From Candidatus Paraprochloron terpiosi LD05 (GTDB taxonomy: Bacteria > Cyanobacteriota > Cyanobacteriia > Cyanobacteriales > Prochloraceae): 64,000 nucleotides of DNA. The notes beneath the pieces are model-generated. The model was not told the DNA's origin and ran no database searches. It saw only the letters and a list, made by a program, of their open reading frames with translations. Both the position numbers and the translations under genes were made by a program. The DNA lies in NCBI GenBank assembly GCA_018141785.1, contig CP073341.1, positions 2,713,422-2,777,421 on the forward strand, written 5' to 3'. Of this stretch, positions 17,876-29,287 are shown piece by piece. Positions within the stretch are counted from its first letter, which is position 1; each line of letters begins with the position of its first letter.

Positions 17876-19132
17876 TCAATATGAGTCCAAATAATCCCGG
17901 ATCCGGTTACGACTTTTCGGTTGCCGCAGCTTTTGCAGTGCTTTAATTTCAAGTTGTCTAACTCTTTCCCGAGATAGTTTTAAAATGCTAGCGATTTCTG
18001 AGAGGGAGTAAGACTTGCCATCTATTAAACCATAGCGCATTTGGATCACCTCCCGTTCCCGGCTAGTTAGATCCGCCATGAGGTTTTTTAACTCTCTTTT
18101 TAACCCTTCCTGAATTACCATTTCTTCAGGAGTTGCTTTATCTGTTACCAGCAGGTCTCCCAGTGACCTATCTTTGTCAAAGCCTACTTTGATTTCTAAG
18201 GAAACGGAACGAGGAACTCGCTGCAGTACTTCTCGGACTTGACCGGGAGTCAGATCCAATTTGCGGGCAATTTCTGAAAGGGACGCAGTACGACCCTTTT
18301 CCAGGGAAATTTGGCGCGTTGCTCTTTTGATTTTGTTGAGTTTTTCCGTGATGTGAACTGGAATGCGAATGTTACGACTTTGAGTTGCGATCGCTCTGGT
18401 AATTCCCTGACGAATCCACCAGTAGGAATAGGTGCTGAAGCGAAATCCTTGAGTAGGGTCGAATTTATCCACTGCCCGTTCTAATCCCAGAGTCCCTTCC
18501 TGAATCAGATCCAGCAGTTCCAAACCACGATTTTGATATTTTTTCGCCACAGACACTACCAGACGCAAATTCGCCTTAATCATGTGGTTTTTCGCCCGGA
18601 TCCCTGCTTTTTGGATTTGCTCTAATTCCTTCACATCACACCCTGCTATTTCAGCCCAGCGACGTTTTCCTCTGGCTCTAATCTCCTTCAACTGGGATAC
18701 TTCCATCTGAGCCGCAGCAGCCCACTGTTTTAGGGCAGGACGGTACTCAGAGGATAACAGGTTCTCCCGACAGGAACCGCTACGCTGCCCGTGGATTTCC
18801 AACAAGCGGACAAAATCCCTTATTATGCCATCACCTTCACTTGCAGCAGTGGCTATAAGTTTCCGTAAACGTGCGTAGGACTGAACTTTCTGCGCCGAGG
18901 CAACTTCTTCATCTCTGCGAAGCAAAGGAACTCGACCGATATCGCGAAGGTACAATCTTACCATATCTGTGGTATTATGATTGTAAGTTTGTGCAGCAGC
19001 AACTGCTTCTGCTGCTTCAATTTCCAGGGTCTTATAGAAATTGTCTCCCAAACTTGGGAGGGTATTTGGGTAAAGTTCTAATTTGGCAGTAGATGAGGTA
19101 TTATTTTGTTCTCTAGAGGCAATAGTTCCCAT
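17876..19132 (-). CDS. sigC: Group 2 RNA polymerase sigma-70 factor, SigC-like
   Basis: The 418-aa sigma factor has region 1.2 (DMVRLYLRDIGRVPLLRRDEEV), region 2 (NLRLVVSVAKKYQNRGLELLDLIQEGTLGLERAVDKFDP..FSTYSYWWIRQGITRAI), region 3 and a region 4 helix-turn-helix (SLSEIASILKLSRERVRQLEIKAL). It lacks the long acidic insert of the primary factor. The non-conserved N-terminus and the segment near residues 100-150 resemble cyanobacterial SigC, which acts under stress or carbon/nitrogen shifts. The class is certain; the letter is a recognition call. Confidence 0.85.
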   Translation of the reverse strand: MGTIASREQNNTSSTAKLELYPNTLPSLGDNFYKTLEIEAAEAVAAAQTYNHNTTDMVRLYLRDIGRVPLLRRDEEVASAQKVQSYARLRKLIATAASEGDGIIRDFVRLLEIHGQRSGSCRENLLSSEYRPALKQWAAAAQMEVSQLKEIRARGKRRWAEIAGCDVKELEQIQKAGIRAKNHMIKANLRLVVSVAKKYQNRGLELLDLIQEGTLGLERAVDKFDPTQGFRFSTYSYWWIRQGITRAIATQSRNIRIPVHITEKLNKIKRATRQISLEKGRTASLSEIARKLDLTPGQVREVLQRVPRSVSLEIKVGFDKDRSLGDLLVTDKATPEEMVIQEGLKRELKNLMADLTSREREVIQMRYGLIDGKSYSLSEIASILKLSRERVRQLEIKALQKLRQPKSRNRIRDYLDSY

Positions 19133-19205
19133 GGTGATTATTCCAGATTTATAGGTAGGATGTTTTCTTATCCCTATGTTAGTCTTAGTTTGCCCAAGCT
19201 GGCAG

Positions 19206-20099
19206 TTAAAGAGAAGATTGCCTGGGTTTGGTCCTTGGATAATGCTCCATTAATGCTCTGACTTGTTCGGCATGGTAAGAACTGCGGGTGAGAGGAGAGG
19301 AGACTACTTGCAGGAAACCGAGAGATTGGCCGTCCTCTCCCCAAGTGTCGAACTGAAGAGGGGAAATGAATTCTTTCACCGGATAATGTTTTTGAGAGGG
19401 TTGGAGATATTGACCGATGGTTAAAATATCGCAATCTACTTGACGCAAATCTCTCATCACCTCTCTCACTTCCTCATGGGTTTCTCCTAATCCTACCATA
19501 ATGCCTGATTTCGTGTAAATCCAAGGCGCTAATGCGCGAGTGCGTTGCAGCAGTTGGAGCGATCGCCCATAATTGCCTTGGGGACGCACCCTGGGATACA
19601 ACCTGGGGACTGTTTCTGTATTGTGGTTCAAAACCTCGGGTTCTGCTTGGATAATTAGCTCTAATGCTTGCCAATTGCCGCACAAATCGGGAATGAGGAC
19701 TTCAATAGTTGTCTTGGGGGTGAGGAGGCGGATTTCTTGGATACAGCGTTGAAATTGAGATGCTCCCCCGTCGGGTAAATCGTCCCGATTGACGGAAGTA
19801 ATTACTACGTGATTTAATTGCAGACGGCTGACTGCTTTTGCTAAACGCTGGGGTTCTGTGGGATCCAGAGGTTGGGGTTTTTTCTCAAAGTCAATATCGC
19901 AGTAAGGACAAGCGCGGGTACAAGCTGGACCCATAATTAGAAATGTGGCGGTTCCAGCATGGAAGCATTCGCCGATATTGGGGCAAGATGCTTCTTCACA
20001 GACTGTATTGAGCCCTAAATCTCGGAGTGTTTCTTTAACGCTGCCCACCCGCTGCCATTGGGGTGCTTTTACCCTGAGCCAATCTGGTTTTACCGTCAC
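19206..20099 (-). CDS. lipA: Lipoyl synthase
   Basis: This radical SAM enzyme inserts two sulfurs into octanoyl groups on lipoyl proteins. It has two iron-sulfur sites: the auxiliary cluster [12 protein letters not shown] (about residues 34-45) and the radical [14 protein letters not shown] (about 60-70). The C-terminal [13 protein letters not shown] supplies the serine ligand. 297 aa is typical. The start is GTG at 20099 ([19 protein letters not shown]). Cyanobacteria often have two lipA genes; this one stands alone. Confidence 0.95.
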   Translation of the reverse strand: MTVKPDWLRVKAPQWQRVGSVKETLRDLGLNTVCEEASCPNIGECFHAGTATFLIMGPACTRACPYCDIDFEKKPQPLDPTEPQRLAKAVSRLQLNHVVITSVNRDDLPDGGASQFQRCIQEIRLLTPKTTIEVLIPDLCGNWQALELIIQAEPEVLNHNTETVPRLYPRVRPQGNYGRSLQLLQRTRALAPWIYTKSGIMVGLGETHEEVREVMRDLRQVDCDILTIGQYLQPSQKHYPVKEFISPLQFDTWGEDGQSLGFLQVVSSPLTRSSYHAEQVRALMEHYPRTKPRQSSL

Positions 20100-20180
20100 C
20101 CTTTTTTTGCTCCTTTGTAATATACCTTAATACTAGGCAAAATTCTAAACTATGTGTTACTCTAGGTGGGCGACAATTTT

Positions 20181-20254
20181 CGGGATGTAGCGCAGCTTGG
20201 TAGCGCACTTCGTTCGGGACGAAGGGGCCGCTGGTTCGAATCCAGTCATCCCGA
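20181..20254 (+). tRNA. tRNA-Pro (anticodon CGG)
   Basis: The 74-nt cloverleaf has acceptor CGGGATG/CATCCCG, a D-arm with AGCGCAGCTTGGTAGCGC, anticodon stem CTTCG/CGAAG with loop TTCGGGA (anticodon CGG at 20215-20217), and T-arm CTGGTTCGAATCCAG. CCA is not encoded. There is no neighbouring tRNA. Confidence 0.96.
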
Positions 20255-20272
20255 CTTAATTCAATAAAAACT

Positions 20273-21249
20273 ATGCATAAATTTTTATGCATATTTAAAA
20301 AAATAATATCCAGACTAAAGGATTACCGTGAGATCTACTGGCGCAGCCTGCTTAACAAAATCAATCTTCCAATGCTTAATCTGTCCGCCACAGCCACTGC
20401 CAATGAAAACCAACCCATTCTGTCTTTGCACCATCAAGCCTGTACTGGAGGTTCCATAATATCCAAATACTTTAACGATTATTTCAGTAATCTTGTTCTC
20501 ATTAGTGAAATCAACCCCAAAGTCACGTTTGGCAGTTATCACTTTTTCCCTTGAACCCGTTGTCTCAATATGCTTATCAGGGTGGTGAGCCTTGGCATTA
20601 TGAGGCTTTCCAAAAACAGATTTATATAGACGAGATTTCCTTTATCAATAAGGATATTTCATCAAAAAACAGCTATCTTTTAATTCGTGATTGGAGCCGT
20701 GGCGATTTCTTCTTCTTCAGCACTATTCTAAGCGAAACTGCTACCGCCGCCATTAATCAATGCCGGCGGCTGACGGATGCCGGATTTTCGGTTATTCCAA
20801 TAGTGACTGTCCGGCACCCACTGGAATCTTATCTTTCTCTAATGGCACTAAAGGGAATAAAATCGATACATATTGTGCGTATGTCCTTGCATGAGTATTG
20901 TGAACGCTATCATTCTTTTTTAAAAGTATATGCTGCTTGTCCTGTTTTTTACTATGAGGATTTTTGTCGATCACCGGAAGATTTTTTCTCGAAAATCATC
21001 AGCTACTACAAAGACAAGGGTATTCATCTAATTAAAAATAGCGGCTATAGCCCCCATCGTGCTGGCAGCCAAAAAATTAGTGGCGACAGCGGTCGTTCTG
21101 CGCCCTTGCCTTCCCTGAGATCCGCCAAGCCAATTCCTAACCATCTTGCTAATGCGACAAAACCGACATCTGCCTATATTAATTTATGCACAAAACTTGG
21201 CTATAACCCCTATTTGCAAGATGGTATAACCCAGTATTTCAAGCCCTGA
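20273..21249 (+). pseudogene. Sulfotransferase-like gene, frameshifted and carrying a palindromic insertion
   Basis: The first frame (20273-20554) has LHHQACTGGSIISKYF, a PAPS-binding P-loop-like segment. The second (20551-21249) has IPIVTVRHPLESYLSL, like the 3'-phosphate-binding motif, and FYYEDFCRSPEDFF. Together they form one sulfotransferase-type protein split near a T5C3 run at 20542-20549. The segment TATAAINQCRRLT just before DAGFSV is encoded by the palindrome core at 20747-20766. Either error could be sequence-derived, but the split is what the window shows. Substrate unknown. Confidence 0.7.
20747..20766. repeat. Palindromic element core, copy 2 (in sulfotransferase)
   Basis: CCGCCATTAATCAATGCCGG is identical to copies at 11730 and 22988. 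Here the outer bases extend the stem (GCCGCC...GGCGGC). Confidence 0.88.
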
Positions 21250-21419
21250 ATCAAATGAATCTCGAAACAGAAATAGATATTAGTTGATAAAAGAGAGAGG
21301 TGAGATATGTTAATTAACAATTTTAGCCGTGAAAACAAAATCCTCTGTTATACTACCAAAACAGTCTAAGTACAATCGTTGGACGAAGGGTAAGGGGAGC
21401 GCACGAGAACGGACCTTGT

Positions 21420-21995
21420 TTGCGAGATCAGGCGCGGAAGGGAACCTTAAATTTTGTGCGAACAAGACAAGAACGGTTGCGGCAATATTTTGGTCGTGCT
21501 TTTGAAGCAGATTTGGTTATTATTACTCTGGGTTTGACTGAAACCTGGTTAGATCGCACTACTCGTCTAGCTTTGGCGGAAGTACCTTCCCCTCGTTTAT
21601 TAAAGCAATATGGTAATCGTTTTGCTTGTAAAGTTTTAACTTATCCGGAATGCGCAGCTGTTATAAAATCTATTTATACTATTTTAAGAAAGTACGATAA
21701 ACCGGATTTAAAGATTGTGATTACGGTTTCTCCTGTCCCTTTAGAGCGCACTTTTAGCGATCAGGATGTGATTGTTGCTAATATGATGTCTAAGTCTACT
21801 TTGCGATCTGTGGCTGGGGCGTTTGCAGCAGTAACCAATGGGGTAGACTATTTCCCTAGTCTAGAAGCGGTGATGTTTTCTGCACCAAATTTGGTTTGGA
21901 TGAAGGATCAGCGCAATATGGAGTACTTCATGGTGGATCGCATCATCAGCGAATTTGTCCATCGCTACGGATATGATTGCGCTAACCTATGTTGA
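21420..21995 (+). pseudogene. GSCFA-family protein, 5' truncated
   Basis: The 191-aa frame starts at TTG and has ADLVIITLGLTETWLDR, VLTYPECAAVIKSIYTIL, KIVITVSPVPLERTF and the C-terminal YFPSLEAVMF motif of GSCFA proteins, thought to be esterase-like or polysaccharide-related. The N-terminal block that gives the family its name is absent; upstream in frame there are stops at 21315-21332 and no ATG. It follows the broken sulfotransferase, so both may derive from one decayed surface-polysaccharide locus. Confidence 0.65.
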
Positions 21996-22058
21996 ACCTA
22001 GACTATGATGTCAATAAGAAAAGCAGTTGAAGTTACCATAACACACTAACTAACCATT

Positions 22059-23514
<1,456 letters not shown>

Positions 23515-24003
23515 TACAAATTTTTCTTCTTTATCTCTGAAATTATAACTGAGATGTGGGGACATTGTGGGCCGCGATTTAGCTGGTTTTGAATGGCTTT
23601 TTGGTTCAATAATGATTATGATTAAATCAAGATATTAGAAGAAACCGCAGAGACGCAGAGGACGCCGAGAAAGAGAAGAAGAGAGAGTTACTTGTTTACA
23701 AGCATACTTTATTTATTTTATTTAAGGTTATCAATAACCAGTCATTTGCGTTCATCTCTGTTTATCTGCGGTTCTTCAATTATTTTCTCAAACTTTGGGT
23801 TGGTTTTTGCCAAAATTGCTGTCAACAATCGATCTGGGTGAGCAGTGCCTACCCTACTAACTTGGTGCAAAACTATTTCAATCATACCACAATCCCTAAA
23901 TGTTTGCCAATCGTTGATACCAGTCTATGAGAGCATATAGAGGAAAATCTTTGAGTATCCCCGACTCTCGGCTACTTGCCCACCTTACGAACTGTGCTAT
24001 GAT
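23515..24003. other. 489-bp intergenic region with dispersed-repeat pieces
   Basis: It holds GAAACCGCAGAGACGCAGAGG (about 23641) and CTCTGTTTATCTGCGGTT (about 23757), an inverted pair of a unit also seen at 38680 and 45363. I see no gene. It precedes the mannosidase gene. Confidence 0.5.
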
Positions 24004-27000
24004 ATGAAAATGATGAAAATCAAAGAAACAATTACAAAACTCCGTCAACTCACCTGTTGTGACGTCCAAAATGGTTGGTGCTCCTTGTCAGAAACTGCCA
24101 CAATTAATGATAAAGGCTATATTACCTGGAGTGGAGGTAGTAAAATTCAGTGGTTAGGACAAAAATTCACCATTCCCACTTCCTTAGAAGGCTATCCTCT
24201 TCATGGTTTGTCCCTGCGCCTTAAGTTAACTTGGTGGGCGGAAAATGCCCAAATATTTGTCAATGGTAAATTGGTACAAGAGGGAGATTTATTCGACTCT
24301 TCAGCCCGGATCTTGCTCACTACGGGAGCACTTCCTGAAGAAGAATTTATCGTCCAACTGCGTCTGGTCAGTCCTAAACATGATCTAGGTGCTTTAATGA
24401 GTTCCGTTTGCATTTATGAAGACCCCAATAACCCGGAGCCGGGTTTTGTGGCGGACGAATTAACTGTATTATCTGAATATTTAGAAGCTTTTGCTCCAGA
24501 TAAATTACCATTCTTGGCTGCTCAATTAACTGCAATAGACTGGGAAAGCCTGAGTAATAGGTCAGCCTTCGATAAATCTCTTTCTCAACTGCGCTCCCAA
24601 CTTCAACCCTTCTCTCCCTTCCTGAAACAACGGCGTTTTCATCTTCTGGGTCACGCCCATTTAGATATGGCTTGGTTGTGGACCGTGGAGGAAACCTATA
24701 CTGTGGCTGAACGTACTTTTGCATCGGTTCTGAACCTGCAAAAGTGTTTTCCTGCTCTCACTTTCTCTCAGAGTACCCCTGCTCTCTACGCTTGGCTGGA
24801 AACTCATCGCCCAGACCTCTTTAAGGCTATCCAAAATGCTGTTAGATTGGGAAAATGGGAGATAGTGGGACCTATGTGGGTGGAACCGGAAGTTAATTTA
24901 GTTGGGGGAGAGTCTCTTATTCGTCAATTACTCTATGGTCAACTTTATCTAAAAGCTAAATTCGGTACTATTGTCAATGTAGCCTGGTTACCGGATAGTT
25001 TTGGTTTCTCTTGGCAATTACCTCAAATTTTCAAGGGGGCTGGGATAGAATATTTCGTGACGGGGAAACTCCATTGGAATGATACTAAAGCTTTTCCCCA
25101 CGGTGTTTTCTGGTGGGAAGGACCGGACGGAACCCGGTTATTAACTCTCATGTCACCCCCTAATGTTGCGGGAGTCATGGATACTAACCCTATTACTATG
25201 ACTAATTATGCCATTAATTGGGAACAGCAAACGGGACTAAAAGATATTTTCTGGTTACCGGGAGTAGGGGATCATGGGGGTGGACCTAGTCGTGATATGT
25301 TAGAGGTACAGCAACGATGGCAAAATTCTCCTTTCTTCCCTGAAATGCAGTTTACCACCGCTAAGAAATATTTGGAGGAAAGAATACCCACGGAATCACT
25401 TCCTATTTGGAATGACGAACTTTATTTAGAACTCCATCGCGGTTGTTATACTACCCATGGGGACCAAAAATTATTTAATCGCTATTGTGAGGGATTATTG
25501 TATCAAGCTGAGTTGTTTTCTTCTCTTCTCACTCTTCTCCATGAGAGAAGGGTTTATAGGACCACACCTTCTCCCATTATCTATGATACTGTCAAGGAAG
25601 AATTTTGTCAAGGGGTAAAAGAAAAAATTGAAGAAGCTTGGAAAAAAGTACTATTCAACCAATTTCACGACATTTTACCCGGAACTTCTATTGGGGAAGT
25701 ATTTGTCCAAGCTAATAAAGATTATGAAGAAGTGGTAGCGGTAGGAGAGGAAATATTAACCACAGCTTTGGAAGGGATTGCCTCCCAAATTCAGCTAGGA
25801 GGAAAACCCCATCCAAAAGCTAAACCAATGGTTATCTTTAACTCCCTTTCCTGGAAGGTATCCCAAGTAGTAAAAGTTCCTATTTCCGAGGGAAACTGGC
25901 AAGTATATAATCGAGAAAACTCACCTATTCCATGTCAAGTTAGCCAAAAAGGTGAACTTCTGTTTCTTGCTCAGGATATTCCAGGGATAGGATATCATCT
26001 TTTTTGGTTATCCCCCCATCCCCCCATCTCCCTATCCTCCCATACCCCTACCACCCTACCAGTATTTATCCTGGAAAACGAGAAACTGCGAATAGTAGTG
26101 AACCCAGAAACTGGCGATTTGAGAAGTGTTTGGGATAAAATACACGGAAAAGAAGTTCTGAGTGGTTCAGGAAATCAGCTCCAGGGTTTTCGAGATAAGA
26201 GACAATATTGGGACGCTTGGAATATCGACCCAGATTACGAAAAACACCCTTTACCCCCTACAGAGTTAAAATCAATTGAGTGGTTAGATAAAGGAGCAGT
26301 GCAAAATTCCATTCGGGTAGTGCGAAAATTGAACCAATCCACATTTACCACCGATTATATCCTGGAAACCCACTCCCCCATGGTGAAAATGGTAACTACT
26401 GTAGACTGGGAAGAAAGTCATGTATTAGTGAAAGCTGCTTTTCCTTTGAACCTCAAAAGCGACTTCGTTACCTATGAAATTCCCTGTGGTGCTATTGAAC
26501 GTCCGACGAAACCTGATGCTAAATGGGAGGTTCCAGCTTTACGTTGGGCAGATTTAAGGGATGATGAATATGGAGTTAGCTTGCTCAACGATTGTAAACA
26601 CGGTTATGATAGTAAACCAAATCAATTGCGCTTAACCCTGTTAAAAAGTCCATCTTGGCCGGATCCAAAAGCGGATCGAACCCAACATCAATTTACTTAT
26701 TCCCTTTATCCCCACCCAGGAGACTGGAAAACTGCGAGAACGGTAAATAAGGGCTATGAGTTGAATTTACCATTAATGGTGGTTTTCCCTCAAGAGTGTG
26801 AAGGGGACTTACCTCCTGTGAGTCAATTGTTGGATTTAAGTAATGATAGTTTAATCTTAATGGCGCTGAAACCCGCTGAAACTTCTCCGGGTTGGATTCT
26901 CCGCTGTTACGAAAGTCGTGGTGAGGTGATAAAATTAAATTTAGGAGGTGATTTAGATTTGCGGAGCCAGAATGGAGTAGACTTATTAGAACGTCCTTTA

Positions 27001-27066
27001 ACCCAAGACACCAGGGTAATAGAGCCTTGGAAAATTGCCAGTTTTAAGATAGGGTCTGGGGTCTAG
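24004..27066 (+). CDS. GH38 family alpha-mannosidase
   Basis: The 1020-aa glycoside hydrolase has a divergent N-terminal beta domain (residues 1-200). The GH38 catalytic core starts at HLLGHAHLDMAWLWTVEET (zinc His and Asp), with WLPDSFGFSWQLPQ carrying the nucleophile Asp. GVGDHGGGPSRDM follows, then FNQFHDILPGTSI. The C-terminal beta-sandwich region ends the protein. No signal peptide is seen, so it is probably cytosolic and acts on mannosides from glycan turnover. The frame is intact. Confidence 0.93.
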   Translation: MKMMKIKETITKLRQLTCCDVQNGWCSLSETATINDKGYITWSGGSKIQWLGQKFTIPTSLEGYPLHGLSLRLKLTWWAENAQIFVNGKLVQEGDLFDSSARILLTTGALPEEEFIVQLRLVSPKHDLGALMSSVCIYEDPNNPEPGFVADELTVLSEYLEAFAPDKLPFLAAQLTAIDWESLSNRSAFDKSLSQLRSQLQPFSPFLKQRRFHLLGHAHLDMAWLWTVEETYTVAERTFASVLNLQKCFPALTFSQSTPALYAWLETHRPDLFKAIQNAVRLGKWEIVGPMWVEPEVNLVGGESLIRQLLYGQLYLKAKFGTIVNVAWLPDSFGFSWQLPQIFKGAGIEYFVTGKLHWNDTKAFPHGVFWWEGPDGTRLLTLMSPPNVAGVMDTNPITMTNYAINWEQQTGLKDIFWLPGVGDHGGGPSRDMLEVQQRWQNSPFFPEMQFTTAKKYLEERIPTESLPIWNDELYLELHRGCYTTHGDQKLFNRYCEGLLYQAELFSSLLTLLHERRVYRTTPSPIIYDTVKEEFCQGVKEKIEEAWKKVLFNQFHDILPGTSIGEVFVQANKDYEEVVAVGEEILTTALEGIASQIQLGGKPHPKAKPMVIFNSLSWKVSQVVKVPISEGNWQVYNRENSPIPCQVSQKGELLFLAQDIPGIGYHLFWLSPHPPISLSSHTPTTLPVFILENEKLRIVVNPETGDLRSVWDKIHGKEVLSGSGNQLQGFRDKRQYWDAWNIDPDYEKHPLPPTELKSIEWLDKGAVQNSIRVVRKLNQSTFTTDYILETHSPMVKMVTTVDWEESHVLVKAAFPLNLKSDFVTYEIPCGAIERPTKPDAKWEVPALRWADLRDDEYGVSLLNDCKHGYDSKPNQLRLTLLKSPSWPDPKADRTQHQFTYSLYPHPGDWKTARTVNKGYELNLPLMVVFPQECEGDLPPVSQLLDLSNDSLILMALKPAETSPGWILRCYESRGEVIKLNLGGDLDLRSQNGVDLLERPLTQDTRVIEPWKIASFKIGSGV

Positions 27067-27211
27067 GGTGGGCAATGAGGGCGATCGCCAAAACACTATT
27101 ATATGTATATACAATTAATATAAGAATAACTACAACTATTAAAATTAGCTTGATTGCACCATAAAATATGATTTCATAAATAACTGTTCACTGGTAACTG
27201 CTAAATGTACC

Positions 27212-28708
27212 ATGGCTACATCTACTGGTCCCTATAAGAGCCGATTCTTTAACTTTATAAATCGGCAAGTTATCCGTTTCCAAGACCAAGTGGGGAAAAC
27301 GATCCGCCATTTGAAAGTAGCGACCAAATGGGGAGTGCAAATTCTCCTTTATCCAATTTACCTGGTGGTTCAAACTGGGCGCATGGTGGGTCATAAATTA
27401 AAGCCTGGGACCTGCCTGGAATCGGAGCAACAACCGACAGACCAACCAATTGAACGAGTCTTGAAGGCGGTCCAACCTTGGTTTTTATTGGATAATATAC
27501 CTCAAAATAGAGGAATTGTCAAGATTCAGGGGGTAGCAAATCTCTTGGAAACTGGTGCTTTAGTCTTAGTGAGTAAAGAAAATCAAGTTCTGGATATCCT
27601 CAATCTAGAACAGCAGGAAAGATTACACAAGAGCATTATCAGGGAAATAGCTCATGAATTGTATCGGGAGCATTCTCTTGGATCGGCGACCCTATTCGAT
27701 TCTAGTCCAGTCAGAGAGCTACCTCGGATTGAAACCAAGAATCCTAGTACTGTATTTCCTATAGGACTATTCTGGCAAATAATGGCCTGGGTGGAAAGGG
27801 GCTCGGTGGCGATCGCCATAGATTTATTCCAAGAATCAACCCTGGTACCTAATATAATACCAACTCCAAATCAGATTACGGACTTAGACACTCAAATTAG
27901 ACGGGAATTAGCAGGTTTCCATGCAGAATTAAACCCTCACAGTAATGTTCTGAATGCCTTATTATCTCTCATTCGTGCTGCTATTGACTACTTCTTCGGT
28001 AAGAGAAATGAGACAATATCTGGTGGTGGGGTCCATGGTGGGGCAGAAATTACCCCTTCAAAACCGCCAGGAGAACCAGATCCTTGGTTAACCCAGGAAG
28101 ACATATTGGCGGTGAGGGAGTGGGGATCCATTGCCACATCTTCTGAGGACAACCATTTAGCACTGAAAGGAAAGTTGCTGAAAACAGCCTCCTCTTCGAG
28201 GGACAGGATTAAAATCCTGATTTACGCTGCCATAAACTACTTTTTTAACAAGAGGAGAGTAAAAGGGATACCCGGTAAAGAAGAACAAGGAAAACTAAGG
28301 TTACCAGATGAAGATACCTCAAATAAACTACCAGCAGCTAAAGAGGTAGATTCTTGGTTATCTTGGAAAGACTTATTTGGGGAAGCTGCACCAACGGTAG
28401 GGGCACACTCGGCATCATCTCCTGCGGGTGCGCCAGTACAGAGCGCCTCTCAATCTTTGCTTTCTACTTCGGATCAGGTATCTCCTGCAAGAGTAAAACT
28501 TGACTCTGTTGAGGCAGTTAATTCTATTGCGTCGAAAGATACAAGGGAGGAAACTGGATCTAATTCTTGGGTTGAGACGGAAGCAACTCCCATGGGTTAT
28601 AGCCAACACCCCTTAGAGAAATTCCTAGCATGGTTCGATAGGGCGATCCTCTTCCTGGAAGAACTGGCATTGAGTATTTGGCGCTGGTTGAGTGGTTTGG
28701 GGAGGTAA
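27212..28708 (+). CDS. Unrecognised 498-aa protein with two related helical segments
   Basis: I do not recognise this protein. It has a basic N-terminus followed by ILLYPIYLVVQ, possibly membrane-associated. Two similar segments, LIRAAIDYFFGKR (about 255) and LIYAAINYFFNKR (about 335), are each followed by a linker and an acidic-Trp motif (DPWLTQEDI / DSWLSWKDL), suggesting internal duplication. The C-terminal AILFLEELALSIWRWLSGLG is amphipathic. A low-complexity stretch, GAHSASSPAGAPVQSA, is encoded by a GTAGGGGC..GGGTGCGCC palindromic-type repeat at 28398-28432. It is probably a cyanobacterial membrane-surface protein, unproven. Confidence 0.65.
   Translation: MATSTGPYKSRFFNFINRQVIRFQDQVGKTIRHLKVATKWGVQILLYPIYLVVQTGRMVGHKLKPGTCLESEQQPTDQPIERVLKAVQPWFLLDNIPQNRGIVKIQGVANLLETGALVLVSKENQVLDILNLEQQERLHKSIIREIAHELYREHSLGSATLFDSSPVRELPRIETKNPSTVFPIGLFWQIMAWVERGSVAIAIDLFQESTLVPNIIPTPNQITDLDTQIRRELAGFHAELNPHSNVLNALLSLIRAAIDYFFGKRNETISGGGVHGGAEITPSKPPGEPDPWLTQEDILAVREWGSIATSSEDNHLALKGKLLKTASSSRDRIKILIYAAINYFFNKRRVKGIPGKEEQGKLRLPDEDTSNKLPAAKEVDSWLSWKDLFGEAAPTVGAHSASSPAGAPVQSASQSLLSTSDQVSPARVKLDSVEAVNSIASKDTREETGSNSWVETEATPMGYSQHPLEKFLAWFDRAILFLEELALSIWRWLSGLGR
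28398..28432. repeat. Palindromic-type element inside the 498-aa gene
   Basis: GTAGGGGCACACTCGGCATC...CGGGTGCGCC resembles the minC element in its GGCGCACCCG arm. It is translated in frame in a low-complexity linker. Confidence 0.6.
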
Positions 28709-28766
28709 CTCTCTCAATCATCTTCTCTCTGTGTCAAGAGCGTCTCTGTGGTTAAATTACTCTTCT

Positions 28767-29219
28767 CTAATGGTTGAAACTAGCATATCCAAAGGTGACA
28801 TTAAATCGCCGACACCAGATTACTACCGACTCAACCTTTTCTAGGTCAACCATACTAAAAATAGGATAGCGTTGCTTCCCGCGAACCCGCTTTAATCTTC
28901 CTAAATTGACATATTTCTCCTGACTGTAACTGCGGGGGATATCATCCTGATGCAGCAGTACCAATAAATCTGGTCCCATATCGGTTTGAAATGCTTCATC
29001 CAACTCTAAATAGAAATTGCCCTCCTCATTGATAATCTTCGCTCCACCTAATGTTCGATGATCTCCCCTGACAAATTTACCAGATGCAGCAACTACTTGA
29101 CTAATTAGGGTAGTGGGAGTCAAATCGGAATGGGGGAAAGGATTGCTAATAGCAGGCGCTCCTACAATCAAAATTGCTAAAATACCTAACCCGATACCAT
29201 TGATAGCTTTTGACTTCAT
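28767..29219 (-). CDS. Exported DM13-domain protein
   Basis: The 150-aa protein has an N-terminal signal peptide (INGIGLGILAILIVGAPAIS). The DM13 domain runs from about residue 43 (ASGKFVRGDHRTLGGAKII) through LLVLLHQDDIP to FSMVDLEKVESVVIWCRRFNVTFGYASF, with the conserved Cys near the end. DM13 domains are proposed to act in redox or electron transfer outside the cell. It is monocistronic and converges with the 498-aa gene. Confidence 0.88.
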   Translation of the reverse strand: MKSKAINGIGLGILAILIVGAPAISNPFPHSDLTPTTLISQVVAASGKFVRGDHRTLGGAKIINEEGNFYLELDEAFQTDMGPDLLVLLHQDDIPRSYSQEKYVNLGRLKRVRGKQRYPIFSMVDLEKVESVVIWCRRFNVTFGYASFNH

Positions 29220-29287
29220 CTCAAACTCCTTCCAAAGCGTGATTAAATCAGACTGCTATCATTATATATAAACCTTAACTACAAACA

